From NCBI GenBank assembly GCA_026398575.1, contig JAPLSP010000009.1:6443-70442 (forward strand): a stretch of DNA of 64,000 nt, written 5' to 3'. This DNA comes from Candidatus Sumerlaeota bacterium (lineage in GTDB: Bacteria > Sumerlaeota > Sumerlaeia > JADFCT01). The notes beneath the pieces were generated by a model. The model ran no database searches and had not been told where the DNA came from. It saw nothing but the letters and a program-made list of their open reading frames with translations. A program made the position numbers and the translations under genes. This document shows, in pieces, positions 16,714 to 26,447 of this stretch. How positions within the stretch are numbered: position 1 is the first letter of the stretch; every line of letters starts with the position of its first letter.

Positions 16714-18774
16714 ATGAATCTCTTGCATCCAATATTTCATACTCATTCGCAGTTGCTCGGTTCGCGCATCGGGCTGGATCAGTCATTGCCAGCTTCGCTG
16801 AAGGACGAAGACCTGGCGCATTTAATTGATGACTTGTCAGAGCCTCTCAATTGGGAAGAGCGCCTGGCCGCTGTCTCGGTCACGATCAAGAACCAGACGC
16901 TGCGCGGGCGCAATTGGACCGAACTGCTGGCCCGCCTTTACGGCCACTGCGCACAGATGTACAACTCCATCACTGTCTTTGTGCGCCAGACGCTGCGCAA
17001 CAATCTGCGCGAACTGGAGATGCTGCCGTTCACGTCGCTCGATATCGAGCCCAATGCCTTGAATCGCGTCATCGAACTGGACCACGAAACGGGCGATACC
17101 ATCTACGATCACATGATGAAGATGTTCGCGCGCGGGATTGTGGCGCCGGTCATCTCGATGCCGTTCCATCCAGTGTTGCCGCTGATGCGCAACGATTTCG
17201 ACCGGCGTATTGTTGTGCGCATCGCTCTGGAGTTCTATTGGCCCATCCTGCGGCGCTATCACGCGTTCATGCGCAAGACGCACAAGGACCACCTGTTCGT
17301 CACGACGATTCAGCTGCCCGAAGGCGCCTTCACGCACGATATCCTGCGCATGATTTATGAGGAATACAAAACCAATTGCGCCAAACACGGGGTCCGCGAC
17401 TGCCACGTTGTCTTCCTCCTCGACAATCGCCAGGCCATTTTCCGCGACAACGACCAGCTGATGAAGTCCTGGAACGTGGTGCGCGTCTATGAGGACCGCA
17501 ACGAGTTCGCCTCGGTCGTCTTCCGCGATTTTGGCTTCAGCTTCTGGGTTCAAACCGCCAACCCGTCGGTCAAAAAGCTGATTGACCGCACGATCGCCAA
17601 GGTGGACGCCGGCCTGAATGATATGGGGGTGGACTACGGCTGGTCGCATTTCGACGACATCGAAGCCCTGGTGCTGTCGGATAAATCGGCGCTGAATTTC
17701 GAGCAAAAGATCGTCAAACTGATCGAACTCGGGTACGTCCCTGTTTCGCCGGATGTTTTCGTGCGCCGCAAACTATCCAAAGCCTTCGGCGTGGCGGCGT
17801 TCGAGCCGCAAGTCATCCGGCTGCACGATCAGACTTCCTGGGCCGGATGGGACGGCGAGCACATTGGCTTTTCGCGATGGACCGGATGGAACGAAAACGA
17901 ACAGGGCGTGCGCGAAGTGGACAAGAAGCGCCGCTACACGCGCTGGGTTCCCGAAGGGCGCAAACGCGAAACCGGCTCGCCGTGCTGGAAGATCGCGTTT
18001 CATCTGGCGCGTGAAAAGCTGATCGGTCTGGTTCTGGGCAATCCGGAGAAGCTGCAGGATGGCATGGTGGGCGTCCTGGCCGGACTGGTTCCCAGCAAGG
18101 ACCCCAAGCGCGTGCGGGATAACGTCATGAATTTCCTGGTCGCCTATGCTTACATCTATTGGCGCGAGCATTTCCTGCAGCAGCCCGATATTGCCGAAGC
18201 TGATATCATGCTCGACGAACTGGCCAATCAGAACCTGGCCGGCGAGTGCGACGATGACCTTGCGGACAAGGATATTCTGATTGGCTGTATCGCCGCGCAG
18301 GCCTATTATCTGGCCCTTGACAGCTATCGCTCGGCGGCCACGCGCTCGGAAAACTTCGACCAGCGTTCGATGTACGAGGCCGCCATGGCGCTGACCACTG
18401 CGCTGTGCAACGCGGTCCGCGTCTATCAATGGCTTGGCCGCAAGAAAGAGGCCGATGCCCTGGTCGCAGCGATCAAGGAGGAATTGCTTGATTTTGCCGG
18501 CGCCTATAAGCGCTACGACCTGGCTTCGTACGGCGTCGTGCGCAAAGACTGGAATGAGGCCATCAAGTCCGTCATTCCCGACTGCGAAGACGATATCATC
18601 CGCCGGGCGGCCCGGCGCGCAGCGGCCCGCCATCTGCTTGACCTCGGCTACAAAGAGTTCCCCGAAGAAGACCAGTACCTGTCGGCCAACTGCGGCCATC
18701 TCTGGACTTCCGAGATAGACGTCACCAACTACGTCTGGGACAACCGGCTCTTCTGCGGAGTGAAAGAGGAATAA
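16714..18774 (+). CDS. Large cytosolic protein, possibly GH57-like glucan enzyme
   Basis: 686 residues without signal peptide or membrane helix. The segment VAPVISMPFHPVLPLMRNDF (about 144-163) and the later TIQLPEGAFTHDILRMIYEE resemble the strand motifs of glycoside hydrolase family 57 (HxxLPLL and WLPE), though WLPE is changed to QLPE. Catalytic residues cannot be assigned with confidence. The second half has a tryptophan-rich SRWTGWNENEQ region and long helices. Its position after glgA fits a role in alpha-glucan branching or breakdown, which is inference. The start ATG at 16714 has no clear Shine-Dalgarno. Confidence 0.55.
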   Translation: MNLLHPIFHTHSQLLGSRIGLDQSLPASLKDEDLAHLIDDLSEPLNWEERLAAVSVTIKNQTLRGRNWTELLARLYGHCAQMYNSITVFVRQTLRNNLRELEMLPFTSLDIEPNALNRVIELDHETGDTIYDHMMKMFARGIVAPVISMPFHPVLPLMRNDFDRRIVVRIALEFYWPILRRYHAFMRKTHKDHLFVTTIQLPEGAFTHDILRMIYEEYKTNCAKHGVRDCHVVFLLDNRQAIFRDNDQLMKSWNVVRVYEDRNEFASVVFRDFGFSFWVQTANPSVKKLIDRTIAKVDAGLNDMGVDYGWSHFDDIEALVLSDKSALNFEQKIVKLIELGYVPVSPDVFVRRKLSKAFGVAAFEPQVIRLHDQTSWAGWDGEHIGFSRWTGWNENEQGVREVDKKRRYTRWVPEGRKRETGSPCWKIAFHLAREKLIGLVLGNPEKLQDGMVGVLAGLVPSKDPKRVRDNVMNFLVAYAYIYWREHFLQQPDIAEADIMLDELANQNLAGECDDDLADKDILIGCIAAQAYYLALDSYRSAATRSENFDQRSMYEAAMALTTALCNAVRVYQWLGRKKEADALVAAIKEELLDFAGAYKRYDLASYGVVRKDWNEAIKSVIPDCEDDIIRRAARRAAARHLLDLGYKEFPEEDQYLSANCGHLWTSEIDVTNYVWDNRLFCGVKEE

Positions 18775-18847
18775 CGGCGCGCGCGAATTCTGCAGCGGGG
18801 GCTCAATCTGTATTTAGCGCCGTCGCATATTCAGGCGGGCACACGTT

Positions 18848-19120
18848 TCAGGCGGCTTTTTCCTGGCTGGCGTTTTCCTCGATGCCATGAAGCCATAGCT
18901 CGGATTCGCTTAGGTCAATCTCATCGTTCCACACGATGCCATATCCTCCCTGATCAACCTGTACATTGCGAAAGATTGTGGTATCCCGTAATTGATCAAA
19001 GGGAGGTTCATGGAGCAGCGGAGAACAATCATATATCTTAACAAGGCCTGTGACAAAAGTCACTCGAAGACGCTGGCCGCTCAGAGGGACAATGGATTGA
19101 ATCTTAGGGTACATCCTCAT
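18848..19120 (-). CDS. DUF2442-family protein
   Basis: 90 residues. The pattern LRVTFVTGLVKIYDCSPLL...FRNVQVDQGGYGIVWNDEIDLSESELW is that of DUF2442, a small beta-rich family that is nearly always paired with DUF4160. It starts five bases after the stop of the DUF4160 gene (both leftward), so translation is probably coupled. The pair is thought to be a toxin-antitoxin-like module, with DUF2442 the likely antitoxin. That role is inference. Confidence 0.8.
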   Translation of the reverse strand: MRMYPKIQSIVPLSGQRLRVTFVTGLVKIYDCSPLLHEPPFDQLRDTTIFRNVQVDQGGYGIVWNDEIDLSESELWLHGIEENASQEKAA

Positions 19121-19125
19121 CGGGG

Positions 19126-19374
19126 TTACTCCAATCCCGGCAATTTATTAAATTGTTGCGTTTTCCACATATTCATTAGCTCAATTTGATGCATTCTAGT
19201 CCATGCTTTCACCATCTTTTCAGCGCGATGAGGAAGACTGCCTTCAATTATTTCCGAAGTCTGAATGGCAAATACGCCATTGTATCCGCCATAAGCTGCA
19301 TGGATATGCGCTATTCCGTGCTCTTTAAAATACATCCTGATGGAAATTCCATAGAAACATGCAATAATCGGCAT
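19126..19374 (-). CDS. DUF4160-family protein
   Basis: 82 residues. The core GISIRMYFKEHGIAHIHAAY (about 9-28) and the C-terminal RAEKMVKAWTRMHQIELMNMW match DUF4160, which accompanies DUF2442 in many genomes. It is the first gene of the leftward pair. The region is less GC-rich than its surroundings, which fits horizontal acquisition. The 234 bases between this gene and purE hold no feature I could support. Confidence 0.8.
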   Translation of the reverse strand: MPIIACFYGISIRMYFKEHGIAHIHAAYGGYNGVFAIQTSEIIEGSLPHRAEKMVKAWTRMHQIELMNMWKTQQFNKLPGLE

Positions 19375-19608
19375 AACTTTTTCAGCCCAAAAAAGGAGAT
19401 CAATGCATTCTTTCCATGAATGTTAACTGACCGCAGATTGGGGTCAAGAAAAAAGATGCTGAAGATGAAGACTCTCTTCCGTTTCATCCTTTGGGCTTGA
19501 ACTGGGGAGGGAAAGCGGCTTTGATTGCCCCGGCATTTTTCTCGCCATTCCCCGGCCGTTAGGGCGGCGCAAGCACAGCCGGCTCCGGCATAAAGGCGGA
19601 CGCGCATA

Positions 19609-20136
<528 letters not shown>

Positions 20137-20193
20137 TATCATAATAACATTCATGAATGAATGAGAGCTATGTGACCTCGGGAGACGCGCGCA

Positions 20194-21234
20194 GTGAGAA
20201 CCATCTCTATTGCATTCTGGAATGTTCAGAACCTTTTCCACTGGACTGTTGCGCGGAGCCAGAATCTGAAGGGGAAAAAATGGAGAGGGCCGGCAACGGA
20301 ACAGGAGTACCACGCTAAGCTTAATGCTATTGCGCACATTATTCAATCTATGACGTCTGATGGTCCCCCTCATATCCTCGGTCTTGCAGAAATTGGGAAC
20401 GAGCAAGTCTTGCAGGATTTATTAGCCAGTTTTCCGAATGATTATTTTGATTCCCCGATATGGATAGATGGCGCCGAAGAAGATCAGTCAGGCCTGGGGC
20501 TCTTATGGCGCAGGAATTCATTTACTGCTAAAGAAGAGTGGGTTTGCCCGTCTAGAGAGGAACTCAAAGATAAACGCGGATATGCTCGCCGGCCTCATTC
20601 GCTTATTGTCTCCCTAAAGGACCAGATATCCGATCAGTGTTTGTATCTTAGTATAAATCATTGGAAAAGCAATATGGGAGGACCTGAAAAAACTAATGAT
20701 ATGCGCGTTCAGACTGCGCGTATGCTAGGAGATCGCTTAAGTGGCTTGTCAAAGCAATTTCCATATCCCGTGATCGTGATGGGTGATTTTAATGCGGATC
20801 CGTATGATGCCATTTTCGATGAACAACGTCTGCGCGCGCGCCGATGTTTTTCAACAATGAACTGGTGGAAAAACGCGACAGGAACTTTCTATAATCCCTG
20901 CTGGCGATATTTGCCGCCTGAAGCTTATTTTGACAGTTCACGGCAAGAAGGATATCAGGAGCGTCGTCCTCAAACAACCTTCGCCAAAGGCTGGGGAGTC
21001 TTTGATCAAATGCTCTTTTCAAAGAGCTTTCTCAAGGACGAAAAAATTGTTTTCCATGAGAGCCAATTTGAATATATAACTTCTCCAAACGCTGCAAGAA
21101 CTATTGAGGAGAATGGACGGTTATTGCCGTATTCCTGGCCTGATTCCTGGAAACTGGGAACGCGAGGCGCGTCGGATCATTTTCCGATGCTTGCCCGCTT
21201 CTCTATTAGAGAGAAAATGGCAAACACATCATAG
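20194..21234 (+). CDS. Endonuclease/exonuclease/phosphatase (EEP) superfamily protein
   Basis: 346 residues from a GTG at 20194 with GGGAGA upstream. EEP motifs are present: FWNVQNLF (8-15, Asn/Glu region), LGLAEIGNEQVL with the metal-binding Glu, LSINHWKSNMGG with catalytic His, VIVMGDFNADPYD and a C-terminal GASDHFPMLARF (Asp-His pair). The full active-site set is intact, so a metal-dependent phosphodiesterase is likely. No signal peptide is seen. Base composition is lower in GC than the neighbours, as is the next gene, suggesting recent transfer. Its substrate (DNA, RNA, lipid) cannot be told. Confidence 0.85.
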   Translation: MRTISIAFWNVQNLFHWTVARSQNLKGKKWRGPATEQEYHAKLNAIAHIIQSMTSDGPPHILGLAEIGNEQVLQDLLASFPNDYFDSPIWIDGAEEDQSGLGLLWRRNSFTAKEEWVCPSREELKDKRGYARRPHSLIVSLKDQISDQCLYLSINHWKSNMGGPEKTNDMRVQTARMLGDRLSGLSKQFPYPVIVMGDFNADPYDAIFDEQRLRARRCFSTMNWWKNATGTFYNPCWRYLPPEAYFDSSRQEGYQERRPQTTFAKGWGVFDQMLFSKSFLKDEKIVFHESQFEYITSPNAARTIEENGRLLPYSWPDSWKLGTRGASDHFPMLARFSIREKMANTS

Positions 21235-21247
21235 GAGGCGAGCAATC

Positions 21248-21676
21248 ATGGCAGCATTTAAAGAGTGGTTAAAAAAAAGCAATTTCAAGGAAAAAGTAGA
21301 GGAAAATACTCCTTACGATCAAATAATATCTGCCTTGCAGCAAGTTGCGGATAATCTGAATGATGAATTATCTACTCATAAAATCAAAGCTGCTTTGGAA
21401 TCCGCATTTATCACGGATTTAGGCCAGCAATTCAAATTGATACTTTCGTTATCGGAATCCCAATACAGCGTGATTCTATTTCGAGCGTATGTGGCCGCTG
21501 ACGGGACAAAAGTTAGTTTTGATTTTTATGATGAAGACCTAACTCCTTGCTCGAGCGACGAGGATGATATCTACAAGGCAGTTAATGATTTTCTCATGCG
21601 TCCAGCAACGCTGTCGCAGATCAAGCAGTTGATAGACTATAGCAATCGCATTCAAACCGTTGCTCCTGCAGCATAA
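21248..21676 (+). CDS. Unknown protein, accessory to the EEP gene
   Basis: 142 residues. The ATG at 21248 follows AGGAGGCGAGCAATC, a strong site that decides against the longer frame beginning inside the previous gene. The sequence is hydrophilic and helical (EWLKKSNFKEKVEENTPYD, SALQQVADNLNDELS) with a beta patch (YSVILFRAYVAADGTKVSFDFY). I do not recognise a family. It is 13 bases after the EEP stop and shares its lower GC, so the two probably form one transferred operon. Confidence 0.7.
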   Translation: MAAFKEWLKKSNFKEKVEENTPYDQIISALQQVADNLNDELSTHKIKAALESAFITDLGQQFKLILSLSESQYSVILFRAYVAADGTKVSFDFYDEDLTPCSSDEDDIYKAVNDFLMRPATLSQIKQLIDYSNRIQTVAPAA

Positions 21677-21780
21677 TAACGCGCTATGAGGGAAGCGAGG
21701 AAGCGGCTGCCGGTTGAGTGGATAAGTAGAAATTTCATAAAAATATGCTCCGCATTCCGCTGCATGAAGAGGAAACTATT

Positions 21781-22764
21781 ATGCCCGCAAATCAATCTCA
21801 AAGCCCGCCCGTCCTGCCGGATACGAGCGCATGGAAACATGAGCATGTGCTTCGGCTTGAGGATATGACCGCCGAGGAAATCGTTCTGGCTCTTGACACG
21901 GCTCAGGCCTTCAAAACTCCCGATGGCGACGTGCGGCGCGACAAGCTTTCGCTGGCGCAAGGCCGGACGCTAATCAATTTGTTCTTCGAAAATTCCACGC
22001 GCACGCGCACCTCGTTCGAGATCGCCGCCAAGCGCATGGGTTGCGACGTTGTGAACTTCAGTTCTTCGACCAGCAGCATGAAAAAGGGCGAAACCATTCT
22101 CGACACCGCTCGCGTGATCGAAGCGATGGGATCGGATTTCATGGTTTGCCGGCACATCTGTCCCGGAACGTCCGAATTTCTGGCGCGCAACGTCAAATCC
22201 TCCGTCATCAACGCCGGCGACGGCTGCCACGAGCATCCGACGCAAGGGTTGCTGGATATTTTCACCATGCGCGAAGCCAAAGGGCGGATCGAAGGATTGA
22301 AAGTCGTGATCCTGGGCGACATCAGCCACAGCCGCGTGGCCCGCTCGAATATCTGGGGCTTGATGAAGCTGGGCGCCCGCATCGTGGTATGCGGGCCCAA
22401 GACGCTGATCCCGAACACGATTTATCGCCTGGGCGTTGAAGTGTGCTACAATTTGGATGAGGCCATCAAGGACGCCGACGTCATCAATCTGCTCCGCATC
22501 CAACTCGAACGGCAGCAGAAAAACCTGTTCCCGTCCATCCGCGAGTACCGCCTGATGTATGGCCTGAATCGCTCGCGGCTGCGCTCGGCGCGTCCGGATG
22601 TGCTGATCATGCATCCCGGCCCCGTCAATCGCGGCGTCGAGATTTCCAACGAGGTGGCCGATGGCCCCAATTCGGTCATCACGCGCCAGGTGACCAACGG
22701 CGTGGCCGTGCGCATGGCAGTGATCCATCTGCTCAACGAAGTCCGCAAACGTTCAATGAAATAA
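21781..22764 (+). CDS. pyrB: Aspartate carbamoyltransferase catalytic chain
   Basis: Joins carbamoyl phosphate and aspartate in pyrimidine synthesis. 327 residues from ATG 21781 (AAGAGGAAAC upstream). It has the carbamoyl-phosphate loop FFENSTRTRTSFE (about 61-73), SSSMKKGE-type 80s loop, HPTQGLLD (about 142-149), LGDISHSRVARSN and the C-terminal MHPGPVNRGVEI. No pyrI regulatory chain follows, so the enzyme is likely an unregulated trimer or associates with a dihydroorotase. CarA, the upstream step, is encoded at 55443 in the same window. Confidence 0.95.
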   Translation: MPANQSQSPPVLPDTSAWKHEHVLRLEDMTAEEIVLALDTAQAFKTPDGDVRRDKLSLAQGRTLINLFFENSTRTRTSFEIAAKRMGCDVVNFSSSTSSMKKGETILDTARVIEAMGSDFMVCRHICPGTSEFLARNVKSSVINAGDGCHEHPTQGLLDIFTMREAKGRIEGLKVVILGDISHSRVARSNIWGLMKLGARIVVCGPKTLIPNTIYRLGVEVCYNLDEAIKDADVINLLRIQLERQQKNLFPSIREYRLMYGLNRSRLRSARPDVLIMHPGPVNRGVEISNEVADGPNSVITRQVTNGVAVRMAVIHLLNEVRKRSMK

Positions 22765-22830
22765 ATCTCAGGATTTATCTGCCAGCATTGGATTGCCGAA
22801 ATATTTTGATTTTTAGCAGGAGAGATGATA

Positions 22831-23019
22831 ATGCAAGGAATTCAATATGTTGTGAATTCGAGAGGCTCAAAAACAGCCGTCGTTATTGATTTAAAGCGCC
22901 ATTCCGCGCTATGGGAAGATTTTCATGATTCCCTGATTGCGCGCGCGCGAAAAGATGAGCCGCGAGAAACGCTGGAATCCGTGAAAAAAAGACTCCGTGC
23001 AGCCAAGAAAATTCAATAA
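22831..23019 (+). CDS. Orphan antitoxin-like protein
   Basis: 62 residues; GCAGGAG is best spaced for the ATG at 22831, though an ATG at 22825 is possible. The fold pattern IQYVVNSRGSKTAVVIDLKRHSALWEDFHD followed by a charged helix ESVKKRLRAAKKIQ resembles Phd/YefM-style short antitoxins, which pair with RelE- or Doc-type toxins. No toxin follows; lspA begins three bases after the stop. It is possibly a remnant of a toxin-antitoxin pair. Confidence 0.6.
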   Translation: MQGIQYVVNSRGSKTAVVIDLKRHSALWEDFHDSLIARARKDEPRETLESVKKRLRAAKKIQ

Positions 23020-23022
23020 CTT

Positions 23023-23529
23023 ATGAACTACTGGATCATTGCCTCCGTCTTTTTGCTCGACCAGCTTACGAAATATATGGCTGTGCGGTTTCTGAGCAAT
23101 CAAGTCAACTCGATTGTCCTCGTTCCCGGATTCCTGGGATTGATCCTGCGCCAGAACCGGGGCGCCGCGTATTCGATGCTGGAAGATCAGACGATGTTGT
23201 TGACGCTGGTGACGCTAACTGCCGTGATATTGATCGGGTGGATGGCGCTCCGCACACCGCGTGAGCAGCTGTGGGCTCGGTGCGGATACAGCCTGATTCT
23301 GGGCGGCGCCCTGGGGAACCTTTATGACCGGATTTTGCGCGGCGCACTGTTTCAAGGTCACGTCGTGGACTTCATGGAGTTCAAATTCCCCGGTTTTTTT
23401 GAGCGATTCGGCTTTGTCAACAACTTGGCCGACGACGCGATTTGCATCGGCATGGGCTGCGTTCTGGTCGCGCTTTTCCTCTATGCGCATCCCAAAGAAA
23501 TCATGGATGAACCGAAAACCGAAAACTGA
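23023..23529 (+). CDS. lspA: Lipoprotein signal peptidase (signal peptidase II)
   Basis: Cleaves prolipoproteins before the lipidated cysteine in the inner membrane. 168 residues with four membrane helices. The FLLDQLTKY start motif, NRGAAYSML, GALGNLYDRILRG...VVDFMEF with the first catalytic Asp, and VNNLADDAICIG with the second Asp region are present. The C-terminal residues DEPKTEN are encoded by the beginning of the heptamer array at 23514, so the natural end was probably altered by the array. Lipobox proteins in this window are its likely substrates. Confidence 0.93.
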   Translation: MNYWIIASVFLLDQLTKYMAVRFLSNQVNSIVLVPGFLGLILRQNRGAAYSMLEDQTMLLTLVTLTAVILIGWMALRTPREQLWARCGYSLILGGALGNLYDRILRGALFQGHVVDFMEFKFPGFFERFGFVNNLADDAICIGMGCVLVALFLYAHPKEIMDEPKTEN

Positions 23530-23591
23530 AAACCGAAAACTGAAAACCGAAAACCGGAAACCGTGAACTATGAACTGTGAACTGTGAACTG
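23514..23591. repeat. Heptamer array (GAAAACC / GTGAACT)
   Basis: About eleven 7-bp units run from the last codons of lspA to four bases before the next ATG. The first seven are GAAAACC/GAAAACT, and the rest drift to GTGAACT/ATGAACT. The lspA stop codon TGA is part of a unit. Confidence 0.88.
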
Positions 23592-23595
23592 ACCC

Positions 23596-25128
23596 ATGTA
23601 TGACGTTGCGATTATTGGCGCTGGATTTTCCGGATTGGCGGCTGGAATTCGCCTGGCCCACTTCGGGAAAAAGGTTTGCATCTTCGAGCGCCATACGCAA
23701 ATCGGTGGGCTGAATTCCTACTATCAGCGGCAGGGCCGCGAATTCGAGGCCGGCCTGCATGCATTGACGAATTTTCCCACGCCCGGCGCCAAAGCCTCTT
23801 CCTCCCCCTGGCTTCGGGTTCTCCGGCAACTGCGCATCCTGCCTGCGGCGTTCGATTTGCGCCCCCAGATCATGTCCGAAATCCGCTTTCCGGGCAAGAA
23901 TCTGAAATTCACCAACGATTTCCATTTCTTCGAAGAGCAAGTAGCCCGTCATTTTCCCGATCAGGCGGATCGCTTTCGCCGTTTCATCCGCGAGCTGCCC
24001 GACTATAACAGCCTGCCTGCGGCCGACTCGCATCTTTCGGCGCGCCAGGCGCTCGCGGAGGCTTTCTCCGATCCTCTGCTGATCGAGATGCTGATGTGTC
24101 CCGTCTGCTTTTATGGCGCGGCGACGGAAGACGACATGGACTTGCGCCAGTTTATCATCATGTTCCGTTCGATTTTTCTCGAAGGCTTTTCGCGTCCGGC
24201 TGGTGGCGTTCGCGCGCTGCTCGGCGCCCTGCTGAATGAATACAAGGCGCGCGGCGGCGAGCTGCGGTTGCGCTCCGGCATTCGCCGCATTCATCCCGCG
24301 GCCCAAGGCCCTGTCACATTGATCACGGACGCCGGCGAGGAAATTCCGGCGGGCGCCGTATTGTCAAGCGCGGGATATCCGGAAACGCTGGCGCTCTGCG
24401 CCGGGCAGGAAGCGGCGACGCAATCGCAATCGCCGATTTCCGGCGCTGCCGGGGATCGCGCCATAAATCCGGATTCCGCGCCGGATATTGCCCCGCAAGC
24501 CGCTACGGCTCAGGTCTTGCCCGGCCGCTTGGGATATCTGGAAATCATCTGTTGCCTGGACGTTGCTCCCCAGGATTTGGGAATCAATTCCTCCATCATT
24601 TTCTTCAGCAATTCCGAGCGCTTTGCCTATCGGCAGCCGCAGGAGCTTATAGATTTATCAAGCGGCGTCATCTGCTGCCCCGACAATTTCCAGACTCGGA
24701 ACCCGGAATTCGAAACCCGAAACTCGGAACCCGAAACCCGGAACTCAGAACTCGGTATGCGCCAAATCCGCCTGTCGCATCTGGCCAATTATAACCTATG
24801 GAAAAGCCTTTCTCCCCAGGAATATCAGCGCGAAAAAAACAACGCCCTGCATCCTGCGCTGGAAGCTGCCGTCAGACACGTTCCTGATTTCCGCGAGCAT
24901 GTTACCGCGACTGATTGCTTTACGCCGCTGACCATCGAGCGATATACCTCGCGCAGGGGAGGCGCGATCTATGGTTCCGGCGTCAAATCCCCCCAAGGTC
25001 TGACCCCCTTTCCCAATGTTTTCCTGTGCGGCGCCGATCAGGGCTTGGTTGGAATTGTCGGCGCCATGCTCAGCGGCGCGAACATGGCCAATGCGCATGT
25101 CATTTTTCATGGGGAATTTCGCCCTTGA
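23596..25128 (+). CDS. FAD-dependent phytoene desaturase/amine oxidase-like protein
   Basis: 510 residues. An N-terminal dinucleotide-binding motif (IIGAGFSGLAAGIRL, about 6-20), FERHTQIGG and a C-terminal FAD-closing segment (FPNVFLCGADQGLVGIVGAMLSGANMAN) identify a CrtI/NAD(P)-binding flavoprotein of the carotenoid-desaturase or retinol-saturase type. No carotenoid genes are near, so the substrate is open. About residues 366-388 (NPEFETRN...NSELGMR) are a translated heptamer array, inserted in frame between two core elements; a second Ala/Pro-rich insert lies near 275-300. The start ATG directly follows another heptamer array. Confidence 0.82.
   Translation: MYDVAIIGAGFSGLAAGIRLAHFGKKVCIFERHTQIGGLNSYYQRQGREFEAGLHALTNFPTPGAKASSSPWLRVLRQLRILPAAFDLRPQIMSEIRFPGKNLKFTNDFHFFEEQVARHFPDQADRFRRFIRELPDYNSLPAADSHLSARQALAEAFSDPLLIEMLMCPVCFYGAATEDDMDLRQFIIMFRSIFLEGFSRPAGGVRALLGALLNEYKARGGELRLRSGIRRIHPAAQGPVTLITDAGEEIPAGAVLSSAGYPETLALCAGQEAATQSQSPISGAAGDRAINPDSAPDIAPQAATAQVLPGRLGYLEIICCLDVAPQDLGINSSIIFFSNSERFAYRQPQELIDLSSGVICCPDNFQTRNPEFETRNSEPETRNSELGMRQIRLSHLANYNLWKSLSPQEYQREKNNALHPALEAAVRHVPDFREHVTATDCFTPLTIERYTSRRGGAIYGSGVKSPQGLTPFPNVFLCGADQGLVGIVGAMLSGANMANAHVIFHGEFRP
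24693..24756. repeat. Heptamer array (AACCCGG/AACTCGG) inside a coding region
   Basis: About nine 7-bp units of AACTCGG/AACCCGA type are translated in frame within the flavoprotein gene. They are the same unit family as at 8006, 43068 and 46183. Confidence 0.85.
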
Positions 25129-25277
25129 CCTCTGAGGCAGGGGGCATTTATCCTGTTCGCCCCGTTGTTTTGAGCGGTTGACGCCGAAGGCCCCATTATT
25201 GAGGCGGGATTGCGCAGTAAATGCGCGGGCGGTGATTTGCGTGTTTTGTAAAGGGAATTTCAAAGGGAAAGCCATTC

Positions 25278-26447
25278 ATGGAAAATCTCTACGGGTTCAC
25301 TGAAGAGCAGATAATGATTCATGATCTGGCGCGCAAGTTTGCCGACGAACGGATTCGTTTCGTGCGCGCCGAGCTGGATGAAAAGGAAGAATTCCCCCAC
25401 GATCTCCTCCAGGAAATGGCCGCCACCGGCCTCATGGGAATTTATATCGGCGAAGCCTACGGAGGCATGGGCGGCGGCGCGCTCGAACTGTGCATCGCCA
25501 CCGAGCAGATCAGCCGCGTTTGCGCCGGCGTGGGCGTCAGTTTCGCCGCCAATGCGCTCGGCTCTTACCCCGTGATCCTGCATGGAACGGACGAGCTCAG
25601 AAAGAAATATCTTCCTCCTCTAGCCGAGGGAAAAACATACGCGGCGTTCTGCCTGACGGAGCCGGGCGTTGGCTCGGACGCCGCCGGCATTCAGACCACG
25701 GCCAAGCTGGACGGCGACTTTTATATTATCAACGGCACGAAGCAGTGGATCACGAACGGCGGCGTGGCCAATTGGTACACCGTCATCGCGATGACGGACA
25801 AATCGCGCGGCCCACGCGGCGCCACGGCATTCGTTGTGGATCGCGACTCGCCCGGCGTCACCATCGGCAAGAAGGAAAAGAAACTCGGCATCCGCTGTTC
25901 GAGCACGACCGAAGTGCACTTCCAGGACGTGCGCATCCCGAAAACAAACGTCCTCGGGAAGGTCGGTCTCGGCTTCCGCGTGGCGATGGACACGTTGGAT
26001 AAATCCCGCCCCGGCATCGGCGCGCAGGCCGTTGGCATCGCGCAGGGCGCCATGGAAGAAGCCCTTGCATTCGCCAAAGAGCGCGTCCAGTTCGGCCAGC
26101 CAATCACGCACTTCCAGGCGATCCAGCACATGCTGGCGGATATGGGGATGAACATCGAGGCCGCGCGTCTGCTCGTTTATCAGGCGGCCCGCCTGGCGGA
26201 TCGCGGCGAAAAGAGCGCGACGGTGGGCAAGTTCGCCGCCATGGCCAAGTGCTTCGCGTCGGACATGGCGATGAAAGCCACGGTGGACGCGATCCAGATC
26301 GCCGGCGGTTCGGGTTACATGCGCGAGTACCCGCTCGAGAAGTTCATGCGCGACGCCAAGATCTGCCAGATCTACGAAGGCACAAACCAGATTCAGCGCA
26401 ACGTGATCGCCCAGGCGATCATCCGCGAGTCGGTGAGCAGGCAATGA
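25278..26447 (+). CDS. Acyl-CoA dehydrogenase
   Basis: FAD-dependent alpha,beta-desaturation of an acyl-CoA, passing electrons to Etf. 389 residues, standard length. Seen: CLTEPGVGSDAAG (about 124-136, FAD/substrate loop), KQWITNGG, GGSGYMREYPLEKFMRDAK and the catalytic-Glu motif IYEGTNQIQ (about 367-375), typical of short/medium-chain and butyryl-CoA enzymes. AAAGGGAA precedes the ATG. Etf genes lie 1.2 kb downstream on the same strand, separated by an inserted AT-rich module. A bifurcating complex with that ferredoxin-containing Etf is plausible inference. Confidence 0.94.
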   Translation: MENLYGFTEEQIMIHDLARKFADERIRFVRAELDEKEEFPHDLLQEMAATGLMGIYIGEAYGGMGGGALELCIATEQISRVCAGVGVSFAANALGSYPVILHGTDELRKKYLPPLAEGKTYAAFCLTEPGVGSDAAGIQTTAKLDGDFYIINGTKQWITNGGVANWYTVIAMTDKSRGPRGATAFVVDRDSPGVTIGKKEKKLGIRCSSTTEVHFQDVRIPKTNVLGKVGLGFRVAMDTLDKSRPGIGAQAVGIAQGAMEEALAFAKERVQFGQPITHFQAIQHMLADMGMNIEAARLLVYQAARLADRGEKSATVGKFAAMAKCFASDMAMKATVDAIQIAGGSGYMREYPLEKFMRDAKICQIYEGTNQIQRNVIAQAIIRESVSRQ

